A stretch of DNA of 52,130 nt, from positions 1 to 52,130 of the forward strand of contig JAAXOC010000008.1 of the NCBI GenBank assembly GCA_014237145.1. Reading direction: 5' to 3'. Under the pieces are notes generated by a model. That model did no database searches, was not told the DNA's origin, and saw only the letters and a program-made list of their open reading frames with translations. Positions within the stretch are counted from its first letter, which is position 1; each line of letters starts with the position of its first letter. This DNA is from ANME-2 cluster archaeon (GTDB taxonomy: Archaea; Halobacteriota; Methanosarcinia; Methanosarcinales; Methanocomedenaceae). The position numbers were made by a program, and so were the translations under genes. Shown here one piece after another: positions 1 through 8,749 of the stretch.

Positions 1-277
1 CATTGGGACATAGTCATCACTGGTATGTGAATTGCAAGTGTAGTATAAAACATGTGTCCCTTTTGTAAAATGTGCGGAGTTACACATTAATTAAATTCGA
101 GTTAATGACGGTTGAAACAATTGATGTAATGCAAAATCGGAAAAAGCTGATTGTATTGAGTGTTTTTTTCTCTTAAAGAGGATTGGTATGACATTAAAAA
201 TGAAAGTTCAGAAAGATTAAATATTAATCTGAAAATATCAAGTTAAATAACTCATCATTTAAAAGTAAAGTCCAGTT

Positions 278-1738
278 ATGTCCTTAACAAAAAAAACAAT
301 AATAAATCTAAGTGCAGTTGGTTTATTGCAAATCCTTGCCAAGATACTCAACTCGGTCACTCTAATAATTTTAGCCCGATTACTCCTGCCCTCTGATTTT
401 GGCATTGTTGCAATGGCTGGAATTTTGATCACTATAGTGGATCGGTTCAAAGATTTTGGCATTTCTAATGCAATTATTCAAAAACAGGACAAGTTTGAAG
501 AATCATTACAGACTGGTTTCATAATGAGATCGGCTACAGGTATTTTTCTTTTTTTTATAATCTTTATTATTGCTCCCTATTGGGCAATTTTTTTCAACGA
601 TCAGGCAATTACCTCTGTTTTGAGAATTCTTGCTATTATTCTTATCCTTGAAAATTTCCGATTTTTACCAGAAATAAAATTAACAAAAACACTCAGGTTT
701 AAAACGATAGTTGAATCCAATCTTTTAGGCTATATTTCATATTCAGCAGTAGCAATTGCTCTGGCATACTCTGGCTATTCTTTTTGGAGTATCATATATG
801 GCAGGATAGCACAGAGCTTAATATCTACTATCTATTATTGGATCAAAAGTCCAGTGAAACTTCAGTTATATTTCGATAAAAAAATTGCAAAAGAACTTTA
901 TGGCTATGGGAAATATGTATTTGCAACAGGATTGATGGTTTTATTAATTGACAATGTAAATTATATAGTCTTGGGAAAGATACTCGGACCGACCGTTTTG
1001 GGCTACTACTTTATCGCTTATAGTTGGGCCACCTTTTCATCGAGAGAAGTTATGGCGATAGTTGACAGGGTCTTGTTTCCGACATATTCTACCATCAAAT
1101 CTGATATTGGAAGGGTAGGAAATGCGTATCTAAAGACATTAAAATATACCTCCATTATATCAATACCAATGAATTTTGGAATTTTTGCACTCGCTCCGGA
1201 ATTCGTAAATATAGTTCTTGGAGAAAAATGGGGTCCTTCCATTCTACCTTTACAGATATTATGTATTTTAGGGCTACTTCTTTCGCTCAATTCAACAACA
1301 TCTGGTATATATTACTCCATCGGTGTGCCTAAAATCGCAACTATCTTGACTGGAGTACAATTATTTTTGATGATCATACTTGTTCTCCCGGCTGCGAAGC
1401 TTTTTGGAATAAACGGAGCTGCAGCTCTTGTTTCTCTATTAATGATCATTATTACTCCTATTAATTTTGTTTTTGTAGGAAGATTCCTGAAAATTAAGAC
1501 AAGTAGGTTTATTAAAATTTTAATTCCTCCAACTTTTTCTGCGTGTGTAATGACAATAATTATTTTTATGATTAAACAATATACACATATGGTCAATATT
1601 TTTTTATACCATCCTCTAATATATCTATTATTTTTATTATTTTCAGGAATTATTATATATTCACTCATCCTAATTGTTTTAACAAAAGGAAGAATAATAG
1701 AAGACATTCGAATTTTATGCTCAAATCTTAAATCATGA
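278..1738 (+). CDS. Polysaccharide flippase (Wzx/PST-type, MOP superfamily)
   Basis: This 486-residue, very hydrophobic protein has about 12-14 predicted membrane helices spread over its full length. The N-terminus has the pattern of Polysacc_synt/PST exporters: a Lys-rich start, a first helix, then LARLLLPSDFGIVAMAGI near residue 30, followed by the polar stretch DRFKDFGISNAIIQK. Such proteins flip lipid-linked oligosaccharides across the cytoplasmic membrane for surface glycan or S-layer glycosylation. The next genes encode sugar C-methyltransferases and a glycosyltransferase, which fits a surface-polysaccharide cluster. The length is usual for the family. The substrate cannot be read from the sequence. 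ATG start; no strong SD is visible, and the upstream 277 bases are AT-rich without a recognised gene. Confidence 0.85.
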   Translation: MSLTKKTIINLSAVGLLQILAKILNSVTLIILARLLLPSDFGIVAMAGILITIVDRFKDFGISNAIIQKQDKFEESLQTGFIMRSATGIFLFFIIFIIAPYWAIFFNDQAITSVLRILAIILILENFRFLPEIKLTKTLRFKTIVESNLLGYISYSAVAIALAYSGYSFWSIIYGRIAQSLISTIYYWIKSPVKLQLYFDKKIAKELYGYGKYVFATGLMVLLIDNVNYIVLGKILGPTVLGYYFIAYSWATFSSREVMAIVDRVLFPTYSTIKSDIGRVGNAYLKTLKYTSIISIPMNFGIFALAPEFVNIVLGEKWGPSILPLQILCILGLLLSLNSTTSGIYYSIGVPKIATILTGVQLFLMIILVLPAAKLFGINGAAALVSLLMIIITPINFVFVGRFLKIKTSRFIKILIPPTFSACVMTIIIFMIKQYTHMVNIFLYHPLIYLLFLLFSGIIIYSLILIVLTKGRIIEDIRILCSNLKS

Positions 1739-1869
1739 TGAAATGTATAATGTAAAATAGCTTATATTTCGATGAATAAATTTTTTTATTTTAAACAAAA
1801 GTCCAAATAGAAAAAAAATATAAAAGAGAATAACCAATTAATAAAATTATGTGAAATTGATATAAGGAA

Positions 1870-2380
1870 GTGAAAATATTGGAAAAAAGTTCTTGCCAAA
1901 GTTGTGGTTCAGTGGAAATATCATTTATTTATGAAATTGATAATATACCCATACATAGTGTGTTATTATTTCAAACTAAAGAAGAAGCTATAAAATATCC
2001 TAAAAGAGATATAAAATTGGGATTTTGTAATAAATGTGGTTTTATTTCAAATTTTTCATTTGACTCCAGCCTCCATGAATATTCAGATGGATATGAATCA
2101 ACACAAATTTACTCAACAACATTCAATGTATTTGCCAGGAGATTAGCCCAAAGTTTAATTGATATGTATGATCTGCATGGAAAAGACATCATTGAAATAG
2201 GATGTGGACAGGGAGAGTTTTTAAAAATGCTTTGTGAAATCGGGAAGAATCGTGGTATGGGTTTTGATCCGGCTTATATCCCGGAACGGAATGAAAATTT
2301 GGAAAAATATCAAGTATCTATCAAAAAAGACTTTTTTTCAGAAAACGCACATGAAATTCTTCGAATGACATGCTCAAAAA
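1870..2380 (+). pseudogene. 5' part of a sugar C-methyltransferase, split by an IS110-family insertion
   Basis: The N-terminal part matches the putative zinc-binding domain of TylC3/NovU-type C-methyltransferases (CQSCGS near residue 9, then CNKCGF) and continues into a class I SAM-binding motif, IIEIGCGQGEFLKML. It aligns with the intact paralogue at 4841-6037 up to KKDFFSEN, then runs into insertion-sequence DNA and stops at 2415 with an unrelated tail. The 3' half resumes at 4073. Before the insertion the gene would have encoded about 410 residues, close to the intact paralogue. The start is uncertain: GTG at 1870, or TTG at 1879, which sits better behind the GGAAGTGA SD-like sequence. Confidence 0.85.
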
Positions 2381-2398
2381 ATGAAAGTACCCCTTGCA

Positions 2399-2540
2399 GG
2401 CTGTCCCAAAACTAAAAGCGTGTGTACAAATCAAATGAAATCTATCTATCTGGGATAATAACATTGAATTATAATCAATAATTGCCCAATTATGATAAAA
2501 TATAGCCGAATTGTATAATGTGAATTAGTTTTGGGACAGC
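2399..2540. repeat. MITE-like palindromic element inside the IS110 left end
   Basis: GCTGTCCCAAAACTAA at 2400-2415 is repeated in perfect inverted orientation at 2525-2540, bounding about 141 bp of AT-rich non-coding DNA. Outside the repeats, TTGC occurs on both flanks (2395-2398 and 2541-2545), which could be a short target duplication. The end resembles GGCTGTCCAAAA at 7089-7100, next to a transposase relic, so a related full-length IS may have moved it. It supplies the last residues and the stop codon of the truncated methyltransferase frame. Confidence 0.55.
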
Positions 2541-2544
2541 TTGC

Positions 2545-2733
2545 TTGCATAACCTTTTTTTGTTATTACTCCAACTATTCTTTGGGCAGGATAGGTTGTC
2601 ATTATTTTGGTTCTTCGAAGCCGTCAGAAAACTAACCAGTGAATTGCCATCGAAAGCTCAAATGTGACTTTGATCACGGATGCTAAATTGCCTTCGAGGC
2701 AATCACACTGCCCATTAAAAAATGAGGTAATAT
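2545..2733 (+). ncRNA. Candidate bridge/seek RNA region of the IS110-family element
   Basis: IS110-family recombinases use a structured RNA made from the element's non-coding end to choose donor and target. Here the non-coding DNA between the MITE-like insert and the transposase start contains a perfect 7-bp hairpin (ATTGCCT-TCG-AGGCAAT, 2687-2703) and a weaker TCAAA/TTTGA stem just upstream (about 2658-2673). The position and structure fit, but I cannot identify guide loops. In the IS1111 group the RNA may instead lie downstream, where only about 90 bp are available (3982-4072). Confidence 0.3.
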
Positions 2734-3981
2734 ATGTTGTCAGTACTAATAAACAAAGCTTGTGGTTTAGATCTCCACAAACGTTTTTTAATAGCCACAA
2801 TACTCAGCCGATCAGGTGAAATGGCACAAAAGCGTTTCGAAAGGAATGACCAAGGAATTTTAGATCTCAAATCTTGGATAATCGGAAATCAGTGTGAAGT
2901 TGTTGCATGTGAATCAACAAGTGACTTTTGGGTTCCAATCTATGACACACTAATTAGTCACGTAACAGTAATTGTTGGAAATGCACGTGATATGAAGGCC
3001 TATTCTCATAAAAAGACGGATAAGATCGATTCTGAATTTATTGCACAACTTGCTTTAAATAACATGGTCAAGCCTTCAAGAGTTTTTCCCAAACACCACA
3101 GAGAATTCAGATCATATGTGCGTCTTCGTCACAATCTTGTGCGAAAAAGAACTGATATAAAAAATCAAGCACACGCCATTCTTTCTTCGGAAATGTTTCA
3201 TCTCAGTGATGTACTCACTGATATTTTTGGTAAGAATGGCAAAATGGTTCTATCAGGAATCTGTTCTGGTAAGAAGTTTGACGAAATAGTAGACAAACTC
3301 AGTCCAAATGTTCGTAAAAAGAGTGAGCAGATCAAAGAGATTCTTGAACGTGAAATGTCTCAAAGTGCTGCAGTAAGGCTTCGAACATGCCTAAACTTGA
3401 TCCAAGATATTGATGAGCAAATAAGCATTATGGAAACACAAATGTTCAATTACGTTTACAAACATCATAAACATGATATGGATATTTTGATGTCTTGCCC
3501 AGGTATCGGTGAGTTAAGTGCTGCAACACTGATTGCTGAAATCGGTGATTTCAATGACTTTTCATCGGGAGACAAGCTTGCTTCATGGCTTGGAATAGTA
3601 CCAAATGTGTATCAATCTGCAGATAAATATTATAATGGAAGAATCACCAAAAGAGGTTCAAAGGTAGCAAGATGGATACTAACCCAGATTGCTCAAGCAG
3701 CTTCCAGAAAGAAAGCCAGTAAGCTGAAAGAATTTTTCAACCGGAAGAAGAAAACAATTGGATATCAAAAGGCAATAATTGCTCTGGCGAGAAAAATTGT
3801 AACGATTATATGGCATCTCATCACAAACAATGAAATGTATGAAGATGAAACCGGTTATCAAAAAGGAGAAATTCAAAAGAGGAAGATTGTTGAGACTGCT
3901 GAAATATCCATTGATGAGAGAATATCAATATTAAGTGAAATATTTGCAATTGTAAACAAAAAGAACACAGATGTAACATGA
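2734..3981 (+). CDS. IS110-family DEDD transposase/recombinase
   Basis: The 415-residue protein has the two-domain layout of IS110 recombinases. The N-terminal RuvC-like DEDD domain shows GLDLHK (D13), VVACES (E60) and KKTDKIDSEF (D96, D99). A middle helical region follows, then the C-terminal Transposase_20 domain, starting at LMSCPGIGELSAATLIAEIG and containing ITKRGSKVARW, whose serine (about residue 309) is the expected second nucleophile. All key residues are present and the length is typical, so the protein is probably active. An AATGAGGTAA SD-like sequence precedes the ATG. The element sits in a methyltransferase gene and lies in the same direction as its host gene. Confidence 0.93.
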   Translation: MLSVLINKACGLDLHKRFLIATILSRSGEMAQKRFERNDQGILDLKSWIIGNQCEVVACESTSDFWVPIYDTLISHVTVIVGNARDMKAYSHKKTDKIDSEFIAQLALNNMVKPSRVFPKHHREFRSYVRLRHNLVRKRTDIKNQAHAILSSEMFHLSDVLTDIFGKNGKMVLSGICSGKKFDEIVDKLSPNVRKKSEQIKEILEREMSQSAAVRLRTCLNLIQDIDEQISIMETQMFNYVYKHHKHDMDILMSCPGIGELSAATLIAEIGDFNDFSSGDKLASWLGIVPNVYQSADKYYNGRITKRGSKVARWILTQIAQAASRKKASKLKEFFNRKKKTIGYQKAIIALARKIVTIIWHLITNNEMYEDETGYQKGEIQKRKIVETAEISIDERISILSEIFAIVNKKNTDVT

Positions 3982-4072
3982 CAGATAAATATCTTTGATC
4001 TTAACATCCCAGAAAATTGTTGTTTTCTTTACAACGATAGTCACGGGATGTTAAGACTGAGGGTACTTTCAT

Positions 4073-4799
4073 GCTAAAATACTCAGATATTCAATGCGAC
4101 TTCCTTTGCTGCAGAATGACACTTGAACATATATATGAAACAGCCGATTTTATTAGAACTATAAAAAAAACCATTAACAACAAAACTGATACCATCGTAT
4201 TTTTCCAGATTCCCGATGTTATCCGAATCCTGAATGATCAGGCATTTTGGGATATATATTATGAACACTGCTCGTATTTCAGTCCTGGATCTCTGGCTCA
4301 ATTATTTAGAAATAATGGCTTTGAAGTTATAGATATGTGGATAGATTATGACGATCAGTATATAATGTTAGGAGCACGATTGGGACATAGAGGGATATTC
4401 AATTCATTACCTGTTGAAGAGGATATAGTACAGCTAAAAAGTCAGGTTGATTTTTTCTTTAAAAACTGTAAAAATCATTTAAATACCTGGAAAAGCTATT
4501 TGGAAAAGGCAAGGAAAAACGATCAGAAAGTTGTCCCATGGGGAGGAGGGTCAAAAGGAGTTGCGTTTCTCACCACTCTCAACATTCTTAAAGAGATAGA
4601 ATATGTAGTTGATATTAATCCAAATAAACATGGAACATATATGGCTGGGACTGGGCAGAAGATCGTTGCCCCAGAGTTTTTAATACAGTACAAACCTGAT
4701 ACAGTCATAGTTATGAATCCAATTTATTGTAATGAAATTCAAGAGACTATTGATAAAATGGGTATTATTACAGAGCTTAAATCAGTTTTAATATTTTGA
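4073..4799 (+). pseudogene. 3' part of the interrupted sugar C-methyltransferase
   Basis: This is the continuation of the gene begun at 1870. It carries DFLCCRMTLEHIYE (the post-SAM-motif strand seen in the intact paralogue as DFICCRHVLEHIQY) and the C-terminal C-methyltransferase domain, with VPWGGGSKGVAFL, YVVDINPNKHGTYMAG and PEFLIQYKPDTVIVMNPIY. An ATG created at the inserted element's edge (4071) opens a 242-residue frame, but the protein would lack the zinc-binding domain and the main SAM loop, so it should not work as a methyltransferase. It ends just before the intact paralogue. Confidence 0.85.
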
Positions 4800-4840
4800 A
4801 AAAAGAGGTAAATGAATATAATTTGAAGGAGCATATATTA

Positions 4841-6037
4841 GTGAACAAAAATAATACACAGAAAGAAAGTATATGTCCTGTCTGTAGATCATCAAATACC
4901 AATGTGTTTCTTGAGATTCCAAAGGTCCCTGTTCATTGCAACCTTCTCTGGGAAACAAGTGACGATGCTTTGAGTGCCCCAACATCCGATATTATTTTAG
5001 TATTTTGTGAAGATTGTGAACATATATTCAATTGTGCTTTTAATCTCGACCTCATGGAGTATACACAACAATATGAAAATTCATTACACTTCTCTCCGTT
5101 TTTCCAGGGCTATGCTAAGGAATTAGCAGATCGATTGATTGAAACCTACAATTTACACGGAAAAAGTATCATCGAGATCGGATGTGGAAAAGGGGAGTTT
5201 TTAAAATTGCTATGTGAAACAGGTGGAAATCAAGGAGTTGGATTTGATCCTAGTTATGAAAATGTTGGGAATAGAATTTGCCCGGATTCATCAACAATTA
5301 CTTTCATTAAGGATTTTTATTCAGAGGACTATTTGAATTATAAATCTGATTTCATCTGTTGTCGCCATGTTCTGGAACATATCCAATACCCATCTGATTT
5401 TTTGACAAATCTTCGTAAAATTATAGGGAATAATGATACCATAGTTTTTTTTGAGGTACCCAATGTTGGTTATACTCTCAGGGACCTTGGAATATGGGAT
5501 TTAATTTATGAACATAGATCGTTCTTCAATAGGAATTCACTTGCTTGCTTATTTAATTCATGTGGATTCTCGATATGCAATTTAACTGAAACTTACAAAG
5601 GCCAATTTCTATGTATTGAAGCAGTACCTGATAAGTCACCCCATGATCCAAATACCCAATGTGCAGCCAGTAAGAAAATGAAATCCGATGTTAGAAAGTT
5701 TACTAAAATATTTTGGGCTACAATTGAAGAATGGCAGGAAAAAGTAAAGATGATTGAACAATCGGGTCAGAGAGCGGTATTATGGGGGGCAGGTTCCAAA
5801 GGTGTAACATTTTTAAATATGATCGTGGGTGGAAATAATATCGAATATGTTATTGATATCAATCCACGCAAACAGGGAAAATATATTCCAGGAACCGGAC
5901 TGAAAATCTTATCGCCGGAGTTCCTGCGTGAATATAAGCCGGATGTTGCAATAGTAACTAACCCGATATATAAAAACGAAATTCAACAGACATTAAATCA
6001 TTTAGGATTATCGACAAGATTAATACTTGTTTTATGA
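4841..6037 (+). CDS. SAM-dependent sugar C-methyltransferase (TylC3/NovU type)
   Basis: This enzyme probably adds a methyl group to carbon 3 or 5 of a nucleotide-activated keto-deoxysugar for a surface glycan. The domain order is complete: zinc-binding domain (CPVCRSS and CEDCEH), SAM-binding motif IIEIGCGKGEFLKLL, then the C-terminal domain with VLWGAGSKGVTFL and IDINPRKQGKY, about 398 residues in all. I chose GTG 4841 because GAAGGAG lies 9 bases upstream and it places the first cysteines as in the paralogue. A longer frame from TTG 4796 is possible. It is a close tandem paralogue of the split gene just upstream and may replace it functionally. Confidence 0.85.
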   Translation: MNKNNTQKESICPVCRSSNTNVFLEIPKVPVHCNLLWETSDDALSAPTSDIILVFCEDCEHIFNCAFNLDLMEYTQQYENSLHFSPFFQGYAKELADRLIETYNLHGKSIIEIGCGKGEFLKLLCETGGNQGVGFDPSYENVGNRICPDSSTITFIKDFYSEDYLNYKSDFICCRHVLEHIQYPSDFLTNLRKIIGNNDTIVFFEVPNVGYTLRDLGIWDLIYEHRSFFNRNSLACLFNSCGFSICNLTETYKGQFLCIEAVPDKSPHDPNTQCAASKKMKSDVRKFTKIFWATIEEWQEKVKMIEQSGQRAVLWGAGSKGVTFLNMIVGGNNIEYVIDINPRKQGKYIPGTGLKILSPEFLREYKPDVAIVTNPIYKNEIQQTLNHLGLSTRLILVL

Positions 6038-6088
6038 AGGATATACAGATGAAATCAATCAAAAGCTTTCTATGAGGCGATTCAAACT

Positions 6089-7078
6089 ATGGCTTCTCAA
6101 AACAATGCAAATAGAATAGAAGTAAGTATCATAATTCCAACTTTCAATAGGCAAGGGTCATTAGTAAGGACACTGGATTCACTATTTAATCAGACCTTTT
6201 CACAGGAAAATTTTGAAATAATTGTTGTCGATGGCTCAACTGACAATACGGAAAAGATAATAAAAGACATTATAAAAAGTCATCTAAATCTTCGTTATAT
6301 TAAACAGTTAGATAAAGGTGCTTCATCCGCAAGAAATTTGGGAATTATCAATTCTAATGGAGAAATCGTGGGTTTTACGGATGATGACTGTGTTGTCGAT
6401 CCAGTTTGGATTGAACAAGCATTAGAATCATTAAAAAATGCAGATTTTTGTGGAGTTCAAGGAATAACTCTTCCTGAAATAAAAATTCAAAAGAAAAATA
6501 AAATACTAGAATATGCAGATGTAGCGACATATACAGGAAAAGAAAAATATAGAACATATCCAACGTGTAATATTTTTTATAGGAAAAAATCTCTTATTGA
6601 AATATCATGTTTGGATGAAAAATTGACATATGGTGAAGATGATGATTTAGCATTTCGTCTAATTAAAAGAGGGAATGAAATTTATTTAAACAAAAATATG
6701 ATAGTTTATCATGAGGTTCGATATCTTAATATTCTTAAATATATTTTTAAAAGATTGAAAAGGAGAGAATCACTTCCTCTATTTGTTAAAAAGCATCCTG
6801 AATATAGAAATCGGCTTTTTTTAAAAGTATTCGTACCATCACATGTGTACATTATTTTTGCAATCGGAACCTTTATTATTTACTTATTAAATTTAGATGT
6901 ATCAATTCCATTATTTTTTACCTTATTTGCTTTCTTGGTTACCAGAGTTTTTATTGATAGAAATTATATAATGATATTTGTAAGAATATTGTTTTTTTGG
7001 AGATATTTCATCATAGACTTTGCAAATGTTTATTATCTTGTGAAAGGCAGTATAAAGCACAGGAGTTTATTGATTTGA
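6089..7078 (+). CDS. Family 2 glycosyltransferase with C-terminal membrane helices
   Basis: The N-terminal GT-A domain has the family 2 signature: VSIIIPTFNRQGSLVRTLDS (near residue 12), EIIVVDGSTDNT, GASSARNLGI and the metal-binding FTDDDCVVDP (near residue 95). TYGEDDDLAFRLIKRG (around 190) supplies the acceptor-side ED motif. The last 90 residues hold two or three hydrophobic segments (VYIIFAIGTFIIYLL and following), so the enzyme is probably membrane-bound, working on lipid-linked sugars. It follows the methyltransferase by 51 bases and probably shares its transcript. The sugar donor cannot be deduced. Confidence 0.88.
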   Translation: MASQNNANRIEVSIIIPTFNRQGSLVRTLDSLFNQTFSQENFEIIVVDGSTDNTEKIIKDIIKSHLNLRYIKQLDKGASSARNLGIINSNGEIVGFTDDDCVVDPVWIEQALESLKNADFCGVQGITLPEIKIQKKNKILEYADVATYTGKEKYRTYPTCNIFYRKKSLIEISCLDEKLTYGEDDDLAFRLIKRGNEIYLNKNMIVYHEVRYLNILKYIFKRLKRRESLPLFVKKHPEYRNRLFLKVFVPSHVYIIFAIGTFIIYLLNLDVSIPLFFTLFAFLVTRVFIDRNYIMIFVRILFFWRYFIIDFANVYYLVKGSIKHRSLLI

Positions 7079-7173
7079 TTATTTTAGTGGCTGTCCAAAA
7101 ATTATGTTTAACCTCAAATTATCTCTTCTTTTGAATTTAAACATATATTTGCACTTTTTGTTATCCTTTTTTG
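7079..7173 (-). pseudogene. Probable 3' end of a relic insertion sequence
   Basis: GGCTGTCCAAAA at 7089-7100 looks like an IS terminus and resembles the ends of the small palindromic element at 2399-2540. On the minus strand a short frame ends with TGA about 25 bases before this terminus, a usual arrangement for a transposase gene. The IS1-family element beginning at 7174 cuts it off. It may be the far end of the transposase relic at 8251-8380, but the middle of that gene is missing. Confidence 0.35.
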
Positions 7174-8250
7174 GGTAGTGTCCTAATTTAGACCGCATAA
7201 TTTAAACAATAAAAAAATTGATCCCAATTCCATTGATGGTTCGCCAAACCTTCCAACATTGCAGGGGTATCAGTTTTTGTCAACTTATCCATAAAGTTCC
7301 AATAAAAATGAAATATTTCGAAAGAATTTATGAGTTTTGGCTTCTTTTTCGAAAAGCATTTAGTATCTCTAACTAATCTGCCCTGCCTTTCACGACAAAT
7401 ACCATTCATATTTTCGATATCTGTAGTCTCGATTTCATTTATGTTGGGAGTTCCATAAATAACTTTTTTGATTTTATCAACAATTTTCCCCCCTTTCCTT
7501 ATTTTTATAACTTGCCCATAATCAACACATGTCTCTGTATAATATTCAGGAATAGTATTTGTATAGTCATCATGTCTATCAGAAAATATCTCAATTTTCA
7601 TATCTGGAAAAGGTAATTGTACTCGATCAAAAACGTTTTCAATTAATTTTTTGCATGTTTTTTTTGTCCGTTTCCCAATCTCATAAGCAACAATGAGATA
7701 CGACCCTCTCGTTATGAAAGTGAATATCCAGGTATCACCTTAGATATCTGAATTAGGGCTTCCGGGCTCAACTTTTTTTTGTTTTTTTTTACGAATGTCC
7801 ACATTTCATCAACCTCAAATTGTCTAAGTTTTACATCATGAAGAAGTATAGAATTTACTAACTCAGCATGCAAGGCAAGATCTTCGATTAAATTTCCTAT
7901 TGTATCCCTGTGGTGGCCTGTTATTCTTTCAATTGATCTGATACCATTTTTCTCTACAAGGTGTTTGCAGATGTTGATTATCTCAGATTTCGAAAGATGT
8001 TTATGATACAGCGGTGTATTCGCTGTTTCAACAAACCAACGACGGCAGTGATTACAATAATATTGTTGATGCCCTGCTCGATTTTTTCCGCGCTTTATTA
8101 TATCTTTCCCGGACTCTACAAAAAAATATTTGCATTCTGGATTCTGACATGTAATATCGATTTTACTTCGAGGTCTAGCCATGTAACATCACAAAAATAA
8201 TAATGGATATTATAGGAAATAAGTTATGCGGTCTATTCTAGGACACTACC
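7174..8250 (-). mobile_element. IS1-family insertion sequence, transposase frameshifted
   Basis: The 1077-bp element has imperfect terminal inverted repeats of about 30 bp: GGTAGTGTCCTAATTTAGAC at 7174 and, inverted at the right end (8250), GGTAGTGTCCTAGAATAGAC. The single transposase gene lies on the minus strand and fills nearly the whole element. No target duplication is visible beside the ends, so the flanks may have rearranged since insertion. It sits inside a relic of a different transposase. Confidence 0.8.
7188..8182 (-). pseudogene. IS1-family transposase, broken by a 1-base frameshift
   Basis: The N-terminal frame (8182 to 7712) carries an InsA-like zinc finger (CQNPECKYFF, then YYCNHCRRWF) and a helix-turn-helix, followed by VDEMWTFVKKNKKKLS. 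The second frame, readable from about 7737 to 7188, gives DTWIFTFITRGSYLIVAYEI and FSDRHDDYTNTIPEYY, the IS1 DDE domain. The frames join cleanly if one G is restored in AAGGTGATACC (about 7735-7741), giving ISK-GDTWIF. A programmed frameshift is less likely because the second frame has a TAA just upstream of the junction. Restored length is about 331 residues. Confidence 0.75.
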
Positions 8251-8380
8251 ATAAATTGTGATTTCGAATTTTTGGTATGGTAGTATCTATTGAGTCTACA
8301 ATACCAAGTTCGTCAAACGTTCCGCTAACTAATCCTAAATGAGATAGTGATGTTGTTGTTATATTCATGCAGTTTTTCAT
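8251..8380 (-). pseudogene. N-terminal relic of an IS1634-like (DUF4277) transposase
   Basis: Reading from ATG at 8380 on the minus strand gives about 43 residues, including LSHLGLVSGTFDELGIVDSI and TTIPKIRNHN. This is the pattern at the start of DUF4277/IS1634-type transposases (HLG-V-G--DELGIV--ID--IP). The frame is cut by the right end of the IS1-family element at 8250. The rest of the gene is absent apart from a possible terminus at 7079-7173. Confidence 0.55.
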
Positions 8381-8721
8381 CCCCTCAGATGAGTTTACTG
8401 ATGAAATGGAGGAAGTAATTTAAAAAGATTCACTTTTGGGATTTACCTGCGTAAAGTGAGAGTGCGACATGCGGACGACCTGATAGCACTTTGCATTATC
8501 AATCAAATTATTTATAGTTATAATAGGCTCCACTGGGCTTGAATTGTAGGAATTACATATATATATATAATTGCATTAAAACCGACTGATGATTAAAACA
8601 ATCCAGCGATTTTGTGCTTTTAGCTACTTATTCAATTCAAAATCACCAACTTGGAATCCAGGAAGAGCCAAATGCATTTCAATATATCAAGATTTGAGAA
8701 GAAATTTATACTTTATATACC
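8381..8721. other. Non-coding stretch without a recognised gene
   Basis: This AT-rich DNA lies between the transposase relic and the terminator of the giant surface-protein gene. I see no open frame with a plausible start, no tRNA and no clear inverted repeat. A run of alternating AT (about 8559-8570) is the only low-complexity feature. Confidence 0.5.
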
Positions 8722-8747
8722 AAAAAAAAAGGGGCTAGTACAGCCCC
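8722..8747 (-). terminator. Intrinsic-type terminator of the PGF-CTERM protein gene
   Basis: The perfect 6-bp stem GGGGCT/AGCCCC (8731-8736 and 8742-8747) with a 5-base loop lies directly after the stop codon at 8750. On the minus strand it is followed by nine Ts (8722-8730). A hairpin plus T-run suits archaeal termination, which depends mainly on the T-run. Confidence 0.7.
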
Positions 8748-8749
8748 AT

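Larger units (their letters stand above)
2381..4072 (+). mobile_element. IS110 family, IS1111-group insertion sequence
   Basis: A 12-bp perfect inverted repeat, ATGAAAGTACCC at 2381-2392 and its complement at 4061-4072, brackets a DEDD transposase gene. Short subterminal inverted repeats of about this size are a mark of the IS1111 group, so the true ends probably lie a few bases outside. The element interrupts a methyltransferase gene. One plausible reconstruction joins codon ATG (2365) to CTA (4074), giving ...HEILRM-LKYSDIQ..., but the exact junction cannot be fixed because a CATGCT motif occurs on both sides. No clear target duplication is seen, as expected for this family. The left non-coding part is long (about 350 bp) and itself holds a small palindromic insertion. 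Confidence 0.8.

Noticed and set aside
1-277. Short frame reading HSHHWYVNCKCSIKHVS near the window edge
   Set aside because: Too short and without a recognisable family. It could be the tail of a gene outside the window, but nothing supports this.
7712-8182. Programmed frameshift in the IS1-type transposase, as in IS1 InsA/InsB
   Set aside because: The second frame has a stop just before the junction and no slippery sequence lies there; a single missing G explains the break better.
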